DNA from: an uncultured Patescibacteria group bacterium
GTDB taxonomy: Bacteria; Patescibacteriota; Patescibacteriia; UBA2591; CALHIP01
Length of the DNA: 45,690 nucleotides
Direction of reading: 5' to 3'
NCBI GenBank assembly: GCA_938030745.1
Contig: CALHIP010000012.1
Location: forward strand, 1 to 45,690
Below are positions 1 through 7,703 of the stretch, in pieces; the stretch's first letter is position 1; every line of letters starts with the position of its first letter. Made by a program: the position numbers and the translations under genes. The notes under the pieces are model-generated. The model made no database searches and had not been told where the DNA came from. It saw only the letters and a list, made by a program, of their open reading frames with translations.

Positions 1-399
1 ATCTCTTTCAGCAAAAACAATTATTCTTGAATTTTCTGGCATTTTCATTTCAAAAATATCTTGGTCATCAAAATCAATTAATTGTAAAGAGTTATAATTA
101 GATAAATGTTTTAATTGATTAAGCAAAGGGCTGGAAATATCTCTTTTAATTTCCAAAAAGATCCATTTACTTTCTTTAAGGGCATTAATGATTTTTCTAA
201 TTATATCTTCATCAATGGCCGATTGGTCATAAACAATCCTTTCAATATCAAGTTTGTTTTTTAATTCTTCAAAGATTATTTCTGGCTTTGCTTTACTATT
301 TGGTTCTTTAACAATTAAACCTAAATCAAAGAGGTTTTTCGGTACTCTTTTGACCTTTTTAAGAAGTTGAATAAATGTTTGTAATTCTTCTTTGCCCAT
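1..399 (-). CDS. Uncharacterised protein, C-terminus cut by the window edge
   Basis: Open minus frame from ATG at 399: MGKEELQTFIQLLKKVKRVPKNLFDLGLIVKEPNSK...KWIFLEIKRDISSPLLNQLKHLSNYNSLQLIDFDDQDIFEMKMPENSRIIVFAERD; no stop up to base 1. It lies downstream of the VWA gene on the same strand. Confidence 0.75.
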   Translation of the reverse strand, partial: MGKEELQTFIQLLKKVKRVPKNLFDLGLIVKEPNSKAKPEIIFEELKNKLDIERIVYDQSAIDEDIIRKIINALKESKWIFLEIKRDISSPLLNQLKHLSNYNSLQLIDFDDQDIFEMKMPENSRIIVFAERD

Positions 400-451
400 A
401 ATTATTTAAAGTTTACCATAAAATTTAGTTTTAGTCAATACCTATTTTTAT

Positions 452-2845
452 TTAATACTTTCCTGGATGTTTAATCATATCTTCTAATAATTCAGCTAAG
501 GCTTCGGCAAAATCTTTTTTGCCTTGGCGACGTTCTTCTTCAGTGACTTTTATTTTTGGAAGAGAAAAAGCCGCTTTATAGAAATCTTTTACAAATTCTG
601 TGTCGGGTCCTAATCCTATCCCGAATAATCTTACTTTCTTTTCTTTTGTAATTTTGTTTAAAACTTTTTTGAGACTTTTTGAATCATCTGGTTTTCCATC
701 AGTTAAAGTAATAAGGAAATTGTCCTTGCCTAAATTCTTGAGGAAACTTTTATAAGTTTCATTTGTTGCTTCAGTCGTATTTGTACCTCCGCCACCCCAA
801 GATTTCATTGCCGCCAGCCTATCTCTTACTTTTTTGTTTAATTTTTCTTTCCATCTTTTAAAAGTTTTTACCGAGTCACTAAAGCCAATAATCTCATATT
901 GAATTCCTAATTTTTCTAATACTTCAGCCAATACTACCAATCCTTTAAATGTTTCTTCTATTTTTTCTCCTTTCATTGAACCTGAAAGGTCAACTAAAAT
1001 AGAAAATCGATAATCAAACTTGTGGGGAATGGTTTTTCTTTCCCAGATTTTTCCCAAATATCTTTTATCAGCTTCAGCCTGCATTGCCATTTCTAAATCA
1101 ACTCTTGAACCAGTTGGATAACCCTTTTTCCATTTGGGATGGCGTTCTGGTAAGAAAAATCGCTTGAGCCGAATATAAAGAGAATTAATAATATCAGCCA
1201 CTTCTTCATAAGTTTTATCATATTCAGTCATTTTTTCTTTACGCATTTGTTCTAATTTTTTTTCTAATTCTTTTCTCTCTTTCTCTGTTTTTTCCCTCTC
1301 TTCCTCTGCTTTTTTTTCTTTTTCTTCTCTTTCTCTTCTTTCTTTATGACTTTCAGGTTTATCTTCGTTTAATTTTCCTTCCATTGCTTTATTAACTGCG
1401 TCTTCAAAATCTTCAAGTGTTTCTTGAGCTTTTTCTTTTAACTCTTCTTGTTTTTTTCTTGGTAATTTTTTAAAGAGTTTATCCAGTTCCTGTTTTGTTT
1501 TATCAGATAATTTATCTTCTGGGTAAGGCATTTCTTCACCTGATTCTATTTGCTCTAATGAATCTTGGATATTTTTGAGTTCTTCTTCGGCTTGCTTTTG
1601 CTTCATTTCTTGAGACAGTTTTTCTGCTTTCTTTTCTTGAAGTTGCTTTTCTAATTCTTCTTTTTCTTTGCCGCTGGCTTTTTCTGTTTTTTCTTCTAAT
1701 TCTTTGATTTCTTTCTCTAATTCTTCTTGTCTTTGTCTTGCCCCTTCAATTTGTTTTTCCTTTTCTTCAATCTCTTGATTTAATCTTTCAATTGCTTCTC
1801 TGATTGCTTTATCAATTTGTTCCTGAAGTTCTTTTCTAACATCTTCTGGCAATCCGTTAAATGGATCTAATTCTTTTTCTAAACCTTCAATTTCTTTTTG
1901 AAGTTCTTCTTCTCTTTTTTGGTCTCCTTGATCTCTAGCTTGTTTCAATTCTTCTCTTTTTTGTTCTATTTCTTTTTGTTTTTGCCTAAACTCTTTCATC
2001 ATCTGTCTTTGTTCTTCAGTATGCAAATCCATTTCTACCAATTTTTTCACTTCTGGCCAGATATAATCATGGTATTGTTTAAAGCATTTTTGAGCTATTT
2101 CTATCACCTCTTTTTCTTCAAGACTCCTGTCGGTCGGCGGGATATTGTTTTGATACTCAATAGCGTCTTTTTGGACCCTTTGCAAAAATTTGTGTATTTC
2201 CGGTTTTAGATTTTTGCTGTACACTCCCTTATGCCAAAGACGCACAAGTTCGGAGGCGGCTTCGGCATAACGAGGATATCGACCCAATTTAGAAATTATC
2301 AAATTAACCTCCGGCGCAATAAACTGAGCGTTTTCTTCCTTTAATTGTTCATCATAAAGTTCTTTATTTAATTCGATAAGGGCGGGGAATTTTCGCGTAT
2401 CCCAGTTGTTTACCCTCGGATCTTCCAAACCGATATTTCTGAAAGAATGAAATCCTATATATTCCGACGAGGAAAGTTTTTTGACCTGCTCTTTTGATAA
2501 GCCTATTTCGTGTTCCCCCCTAGTAATCGCCCGATGGCTTCCTTCGTGTGCCGCAATTCTTTTCGCCTTTCGCGGATTTTCTTTTACAAATAAAGGATTA
2601 AAAGTAATACTTCTTTCTGCTACATTTTCAAAAGCAACATAAGGAATTTTTTCTTCCTGGCCGGTTAAAGGATTTATCTCTTTAAGATACGGGGGGCCCT
2701 GTTCAACTTTCATTCCAAAATCACCACCCACTCTTTTGGCAATAATTTCCAAGATTTCCCATTCTTCTTTTGGGATTTCAATTTTTACCTCTTCTTCAGG
2801 CTTTTTGACTTCTTGACTATGAATTTTTTCAAATTCTTCTGACAT
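452..2845 (-). CDS. VWA-domain protein with N-terminal HExxH motif and long Glu/Lys-rich coiled coil (CobT/NorD-like architecture)
   Basis: 797-aa ORF; MIDAS motif VDLSGSM, then GGGGTNTTEA and LTDGKPDD; N-terminal AAHEGSHRA (HExxH); charged heptad-rich middle. Confidence 0.85.
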   Translation of the reverse strand: MSEEFEKIHSQEVKKPEEEVKIEIPKEEWEILEIIAKRVGGDFGMKVEQGPPYLKEINPLTGQEEKIPYVAFENVAERSITFNPLFVKENPRKAKRIAAHEGSHRAITRGEHEIGLSKEQVKKLSSSEYIGFHSFRNIGLEDPRVNNWDTRKFPALIELNKELYDEQLKEENAQFIAPEVNLIISKLGRYPRYAEAASELVRLWHKGVYSKNLKPEIHKFLQRVQKDAIEYQNNIPPTDRSLEEKEVIEIAQKCFKQYHDYIWPEVKKLVEMDLHTEEQRQMMKEFRQKQKEIEQKREELKQARDQGDQKREEELQKEIEGLEKELDPFNGLPEDVRKELQEQIDKAIREAIERLNQEIEEKEKQIEGARQRQEELEKEIKELEEKTEKASGKEKEELEKQLQEKKAEKLSQEMKQKQAEEELKNIQDSLEQIESGEEMPYPEDKLSDKTKQELDKLFKKLPRKKQEELKEKAQETLEDFEDAVNKAMEGKLNEDKPESHKERREREEKEKKAEEEREKTEKERKELEKKLEQMRKEKMTEYDKTYEEVADIINSLYIRLKRFFLPERHPKWKKGYPTGSRVDLEMAMQAEADKRYLGKIWERKTIPHKFDYRFSILVDLSGSMKGEKIEETFKGLVVLAEVLEKLGIQYEIIGFSDSVKTFKRWKEKLNKKVRDRLAAMKSWGGGGTNTTEATNETYKSFLKNLGKDNFLITLTDGKPDDSKSLKKVLNKITKEKKVRLFGIGLGPDTEFVKDFYKAAFSLPKIKVTEEERRQGKKDFAEALAELLEDMIKHPGKY

Positions 2846-3051
2846 AATTATATTATAGCAATATGTTTAGAAAAAGGAACTGATATATCTTAAGTTATAC
2901 TATTCAGGATTTGTCAAAGGCTGCAAAAGGTTGTTTGTTAAATAAATGAAGTAAAATTCAATAATATTAATTTTAGCCTGATTTTTGGAAAAATAGAATT
3001 GGAAATAAAGGTGATTTCCATTTTTATTTTTATACTCCTGATCATTTTTAA

Positions 3052-3207
3052 CCTTCCGCGTTTTTGTCCGCTAAAAATGAATTGTCTGAGCAACAGACCG
3101 CCGCGAATGGCGAGCAGGCTTCAATGTTTGGCGCCGATAAAGAAAAATTAATTTCTCTTAAAAATAGTGAGTTTGAAGCGAATAATGCTGCTGTCTATCC
3201 TGAATAA
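3052..3207 (+). pseudogene. Remnant of a short secreted protein (frameshifted signal peptide)
   Basis: Frame 3052-3207 reads PSAFLSAKNELSEQQTAANGEQASMFGADKEKLISLKNSEFEANNAAVYPE*. Directly upstream, another frame reads KVISIFIFILLIIFNL, a signal-peptide-like segment. Base composition differs from flanks. Confidence 0.4.
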
Positions 3208-3256
3208 AATCCGAACTTTTTTCCACGAAAATCCCGACGCTGAATTTTGATAATTT

Positions 3257-3269
3257 TCGCTCGGGCGGG
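3257..3269 (+). repeat. Inverted repeat, left copy (tcgctcgggcggg)
   Basis: Exact reverse complement of 4812-4824; similarity continues imperfectly inward. Confidence 0.6.
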
Positions 3270-3360
3270 CAAAAGAGAAGAGGTTGGGGGGAAGGAATTT
3301 TTACCCGCCATCGCTTTCGCCGCCGAATTTCGTGCTAACGAAGTTGGTGCGCCATATCTG

Positions 3361-4470
3361 TTATTTTAATCCATTTCCAAAATTTATTCCAACAAAAATT
3401 TTTAATTTATAGCCGAGTGAAACATGCTTTTTCAAAACACTAACATCGGCTTTTAGCTTTTCGTACTTTGTATTCAGATTATTGCCAGCGACACGGATTT
3501 TTTCTTCATACTGCTTAATTGTGTTAAAAAGACTTTCGTTGTAATGATTTAGATTTTGAACGAAATTGTTAAATTGTTTTAGCTCATTTTCAGTTTGACG
3601 AACCGTTTGCTCAAATTCGTCTATATATCCTACCTGATGAAAAGTTGATATTTTGTGTCCGTCTTCTTGGGACATTTTACGGTTTAAATTTTTATCAACA
3701 TATTGAAGATATTTTTGGAAGTAGACCATCATTTTTTTATTCTTTTTCAATTTTTTAGTCAATTCTTTAATCTCGCTGATTAGTTTTTCCTTTGCTTGTT
3801 TATACCTGTTTAGTATTTCCTGAATTTTATTAAAAGCAAAATTAAAATTTTCGTCCGACAAATATCCATAAGTAGTAGTTTCGATTGTAGTTGTCGTCAT
3901 ATTAGATAAAAACCCGTAATCGGTTGAACTATTTGTTTTAATAACTTTCCTTCCGTTTTTTATGACATTGGAAAACCCCAACATCATAGCCGTAATGTCT
4001 GTATAAATTTCGTTATCTTTTTCTTTATGCCAAAGTGAGTGCAAAACAATATGCGAAAGCTCATGAGCCATTACGGCTATAAAGGTCGCTGGATTATCTG
4101 CGCAATCTTCACTAACCCTTACACTTATCGGAAAATTATTTAACCCAGAAGTGCCATACATTGGCAAATATCCAGGTATAGAAACTTGAGCGATTATACC
4201 TTCGCTTCCCCTTCCTCTCCAATCGGTCTTTACCAGATGTGTGCTATGAAAGGCATTCGTATTGCCGGGGTGATAACCCTTCGGCACATACGAAAGATTT
4301 ATTTCTATTGGTAACTTCAAATATTTAGCAATTTCTTTTATGCCTTCCTTAACTTTTCCTTGGCGAATAAGAGATATTATTTTTTGATCGTCTACATTAT
4401 CTTTAATGCCGATCAAATCAGAGAGTGTTTTAATGGCTTCTTCTATGTAATCTTTGCTTATGTTTTCCAT
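3361..4470 (-). CDS. Putative zinc metallopeptidase (HELSH motif) with C-terminal coiled coil
   Basis: 369-aa ORF; AVMAHELSHIVLHSLWHKEKDNEIYTDITAMMLGF is gluzincin/ImmA-like; ATG is a few nt after the end of the shifted XRE frame. Confidence 0.7.
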   Translation of the reverse strand: MENISKDYIEEAIKTLSDLIGIKDNVDDQKIISLIRQGKVKEGIKEIAKYLKLPIEINLSYVPKGYHPGNTNAFHSTHLVKTDWRGRGSEGIIAQVSIPGYLPMYGTSGLNNFPISVRVSEDCADNPATFIAVMAHELSHIVLHSLWHKEKDNEIYTDITAMMLGFSNVIKNGRKVIKTNSSTDYGFLSNMTTTTIETTTYGYLSDENFNFAFNKIQEILNRYKQAKEKLISEIKELTKKLKKNKKMMVYFQKYLQYVDKNLNRKMSQEDGHKISTFHQVGYIDEFEQTVRQTENELKQFNNFVQNLNHYNESLFNTIKQYEEKIRVAGNNLNTKYEKLKADVSVLKKHVSLGYKLKIFVGINFGNGLK

Positions 4471-4477
4471 AAAAGTT

Positions 4478-4680
4478 TTATTTCAATAATTCATCAGCCG
4501 AAACTCCAAGAGCTTCAGCTAATTTTTGAATTGTCGCAAGGGTTGGATTTTTTTCCCGTTTTCAATTCCGCTAATATAAGCTCGGTGAACTTCTAATTTG
4601 CGAGATATTGCGCCTTGCAACAATTTTTTAACGGTTCTTATCCGCTTTAAGTTTTTGCCGAGTTTTGTTGATATTTCCGC
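4478..4680 (-). pseudogene. XRE-family HTH regulator interrupted by a frameshift
   Basis: LGKNLKRIRTVKKLLQGAISRKLEVHRAYISGIENGKK then, in another frame, NPTLATIQKLAEALGVSADELLK*. The switch is at an A7 tract (T7 at plus 4548-4554). The start codon is unclear. Confidence 0.75.
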
Positions 4681-4811
4681 TGAACAAAGGGAGTAAAATT
4701 GTTGGGTGTGTACGGATGGGTGGGGCAAACACAACCCCATATTTTTCCGCGGAGCATTTCGCAAAGCGAGGGTGGGGGTGGAAAGTTCTTTTTCCCAAAC
4801 CCCTTTTCCTT

Positions 4812-4824
4812 CCCGCCCGAGCGA
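4812..4824 (-). repeat. Inverted repeat, right copy (cccgcccgagcga)
   Basis: Exact reverse complement of 3257-3269. Confidence 0.6.
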
Positions 4825-4849
4825 GGTAGGAAACCAAAACTTTATAAAT

Positions 4850-4923
4850 TGGCTGCGGGGCTTGGACTCGAACCAAGATAAGAAGCTCCAAAGGCTTCTG
4901 TCCTACCATTAGACGACCCCGCA
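4850..4923 (-). tRNA. tRNA-Gln (anticodon UUG), CCA encoded
   Basis: Minus strand TGCGGGG TC GTCT AATGGTA GGAC A GAAGC CTTTGGA GCTTC TTAT CTTGG TTCGAGT CCAAG CCCCGCA G CCA folds as a complete cloverleaf; G73 fits Gln. Confidence 0.93.
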
Positions 4924-4962
4924 ATTTCTATCTAATAATGATAACAAATTTTTGTAATTTTT

Positions 4963-5862
4963 TCAAGAAAAAATGGTTAAAATAAAAAGACCAAGACAGA
5001 TTGAAAAAATACCGAAGATTTTTTGAATAATAACTCTCTTTTCTAACTCCTCTTTAAAAAGATAAGGAAATTTAAAAGAAATTAATAAACTTAAAATAAA
5101 AACAAAAACATATTGGATACCAATTAAAGCATTAATTAAAGCAACGTTGCCTAAAGAAATAGCTGAATTTAAAAGAAAAAAAGCAATAGCTGAAAATCCT
5201 TGATTTGATAGGAAAAGAAAAGAAATTTTTTTTTCAGTTTTTTTCAAAGAATTTAAAATAATTTTTCTTGATTGATTAAAAATTAAAAATCCTAAAGCGA
5301 AAAGGAAACTTCCTAGTCTTATCCAAATAAATCCATTAATAAATGATAATTGCTGATAAACAACCTTAGTTAAAATAAAAAAGAGACTAAAGAGAAAAGA
5401 ACATAAAACAATTAAGGGCCAGTCTTTGATAAAAAATTTTTTCTTTTTTTCTTTAATGACAGTCATTAAAAATCCACCAGAAAGAAGAAAGAAAATAGCA
5501 ATGAGAATTAAAGGAGAAAATTTTTCTTTTAAAATAAGATAACTTAAAGGGATGGAAAAAACAGAAGTAAAACTACCAATTAGAGGAATAACTCGAGAAG
5601 CTTCATTGATTTTTAAGGAAGAAAAAAATAATAAGAGAGCAGCAACAGATAATCCACCAGTAAAGAAAGAAATTATTAAATAATTAAATGATGGTAAGAC
5701 AAAATTGTCAGCAAAAATAAGAAGTAGAGAAAAAATACTAAGAATACTAATATAGAAGGTATAAACAATTGGTTGTGGAATTTTTTTTGAGACTAAAAAT
5801 TTATCAATTAAGACAACGACAGCGCTAAAAAAATAAGAGAGAATAGTAAGAATAAGCCACAT
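4963..5862 (-). CDS. EamA/DMT-family transporter-like membrane protein
   Basis: 299 aa, about 10 hydrophobic segments; FFSAVVVLIDKFLVSKK and IPLSYLILKEK are DMT-like. Confidence 0.75.
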   Translation of the reverse strand: MWLILTILSYFFSAVVVLIDKFLVSKKIPQPIVYTFYISILSIFSLLLIFADNFVLPSFNYLIISFFTGGLSVAALLLFFSSLKINEASRVIPLIGSFTSVFSIPLSYLILKEKFSPLILIAIFFLLSGGFLMTVIKEKKKKFFIKDWPLIVLCSFLFSLFFILTKVVYQQLSFINGFIWIRLGSFLFALGFLIFNQSRKIILNSLKKTEKKISFLFLSNQGFSAIAFFLLNSAISLGNVALINALIGIQYVFVFILSLLISFKFPYLFKEELEKRVIIQKIFGIFSICLGLFILTIFS

Positions 5863-5866
5863 ATTT

Positions 5867-6676
5867 TTAATTTTTTGGTTTATAAAATTTCCACTTTAAA
5901 AAATATTTAATAGCACTTAAAATGTGAATCCAGGTGATCTTAGAAAATAGGGCAAAAATTCCTTCTTGGTCAGCTGATGCTCTTTGATAATAATGGACCA
6001 TACAAGAATCGGGAAAATAAAAAATTTTCCAGCCAGCATTTTTAGCTCTTCGACATAAGTCAACATCTTCAAAATAAAGAAAGAATCTCTCATCAAAAAA
6101 ACCGATCTCATCTAATGTTTTTCTTCTAATCATTAAACAAGCGCCTAAAAGCCAATCAACCTCTTTTTTCTCTAAATGATTAAAATCAGCCATTAAATAT
6201 TCATTAATTTTCTTTTTCGCCCAAGAAAATTTTCTTACAAATGTTCTTCTTAAAATTGGTGTATACCATTTTGGAAAACGAAAACAAGATGGTTGAATAC
6301 TTTTATCAGGATTGATTAATTTTGGCCCACAAATTCCAACTTTTTCATTCTCTTCCATAAACTGATAGAGTTTTTCAATTGAATTCTCTAAGACAACAAT
6401 GTCAGGGTTTAAAATAAGAATGTATTTACCTAAAGAATTTTTAATTCCTAAATTGTTAGCTTTAGCAAATCCTAAATTTTTATTGTTTAAAATAATCTTT
6501 AATTTTTCATTTTTATTTTTTAATTGGCGTAAAAAATCAGGACTACTATCAGCTGAATTGTTATCAACAACAATTATTTCATAGTCTAATTTTGGTTTAA
6601 CTAAATCAATTCCTTTAAGAGATTGTTTTAAAAGATTTTTTTGATTGTAATTAACAATAATAATAGATAAATCCAT
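5867..6676 (-). CDS. Family 2 glycosyltransferase (rhamnosyltransferase-like)
   Basis: MDLSIIIVNYNQ, VVDNNSADSS, ILNPDI, FFLYFEDVDLCRRAKNAGW. Confidence 0.92.
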   Translation of the reverse strand: MDLSIIIVNYNQKNLLKQSLKGIDLVKPKLDYEIIVVDNNSADSSPDFLRQLKNKNEKLKIILNNKNLGFAKANNLGIKNSLGKYILILNPDIVVLENSIEKLYQFMEENEKVGICGPKLINPDKSIQPSCFRFPKWYTPILRRTFVRKFSWAKKKINEYLMADFNHLEKKEVDWLLGACLMIRRKTLDEIGFFDERFFLYFEDVDLCRRAKNAGWKIFYFPDSCMVHYYQRASADQEGIFALFSKITWIHILSAIKYFLKWKFYKPKN

Positions 6677-6680
6677 ATTT

Positions 6681-7703
6681 TTAGTGATAAAATTTTCTTA
6701 TTTCATTTGAAGTAATCAATCTATTTTTCATAATATACTTTCTTTTTTTAAGCATTTGAGGCAATTTTTTAATAATCTCTAAAATTGCTTTTAATGTTGA
6801 TTGTTCAAAAAATAAAATATAAAAAAATTTTTTTAATTCGTAGAAAAAAATAAATGGCAAATCTTTTAAAAAATTTTCAAACGATTCATTTTTAATTAAA
6901 GAAAAAAGATGGTTCCGATAAGAAAGATAATTAATTAATGGTGATTTTTCTCTTCTTCTTTTAATTATCTCTTTAATTTTAAATTTTGTGCCAAAAATTT
7001 GACGATAATGATAAGCAATAGCATTTGGTAAATAAATTATCTTCCAACCACGCCATCTTAAACGATAAGAAAGATCAAAATCTTCTTTATAAGCAAAAAA
7101 ATCTTCATCAAAATATTCATAATACGATCTTAAGTCTTTAGAAATCTTTATATCTTCAAGAGCTTGACGTCGAAAAAGAACACAAGCACCGGAAAGGCCA
7201 AAAACTTCTTCGACTTTATCATATTGTCCTTTATCTAATTCTCCTTCACCTCGATTAATGACTCTTCTTGATTTGAAAATTTTTAGACCAGTTGAATCAA
7301 TAATTTTTGTTTTTACTCTCTCTTCTATTTCTGGCTCAGATGTATAAATTTTTAAAATTTTACCAGAAATTGCTCCAATTTTTTCATCTTTTTCTATTTC
7401 TGATAAAATTTTCTCTAAAAAATCTTCTTTTAAAATAATATCTGGATTTAAAATTAAAACAAATTCAGACTTGGTTAAATTAATTCCCTGATTGTGCGCT
7501 TTAGCAAAACCTAAATTTTTATTATTTTTAAAAATTTTAACTTCTGGAAAATTTTTTTGAAGAAATTCTATTGTTCCATCATTTGATGCATTATCAATTA
7601 CTAAAACAGAAAAATTTTTATATGTCTGAGAAAAAATCGATTTTAAGCAATCAGGCAAAAATTTTAAAGAATTCCAGCTGACAATATGAATAGAGACTTT
7701 CAT
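6681..7703 (-). CDS. Family 2 glycosyltransferase
   Basis: MKVSIHIVSWNS, VIDNASNDGT, LILNPDI, FFAYKEDFDLSYRLRWRGW. Confidence 0.92.
   Translation of the reverse strand: MKVSIHIVSWNSLKFLPDCLKSIFSQTYKNFSVLVIDNASNDGTIEFLQKNFPEVKIFKNNKNLGFAKAHNQGINLTKSEFVLILNPDIILKEDFLEKILSEIEKDEKIGAISGKILKIYTSEPEIEERVKTKIIDSTGLKIFKSRRVINRGEGELDKGQYDKVEEVFGLSGACVLFRRQALEDIKISKDLRSYYEYFDEDFFAYKEDFDLSYRLRWRGWKIIYLPNAIAYHYRQIFGTKFKIKEIIKRRREKSPLINYLSYRNHLFSLIKNESFENFLKDLPFIFFYELKKFFYILFFEQSTLKAILEIIKKLPQMLKKRKYIMKNRLITSNEIRKFYH

Noticed and set aside
1898-2209. 103-aa plus-strand ORF
   Set aside because: Antisense to the Glu/Lys-rich coiled coil of the VWA gene; Phe/Leu/Ser-rich composition is an artefact of reading GAA/AAA codons backwards.
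2846-3360. Direct repeat of the tRNA-Gln 3' end (att site) at the far end of the island
   Set aside because: I looked for a copy of ttcgagtccaagccccgca and its complement and saw none, so site-specific integration is not demonstrated.
4360-4596. 78-aa plus ORF
   Set aside because: Antisense to the peptidase start and XRE gene; no domain signal.
3040-4850. CRISPR array or classic toxin-antitoxin call for the GC-rich island
   Set aside because: No regularly spaced repeats; the pair is XRE + metallopeptidase-like, with no recognised toxin motif.
4628-4924. 98-aa minus ORF and plus ORFs 4699-4881 and 4706-4912
   Set aside because: They run through the tRNA-Gln gene; peptides such as GLDSNQ are translations of tRNA sequence.
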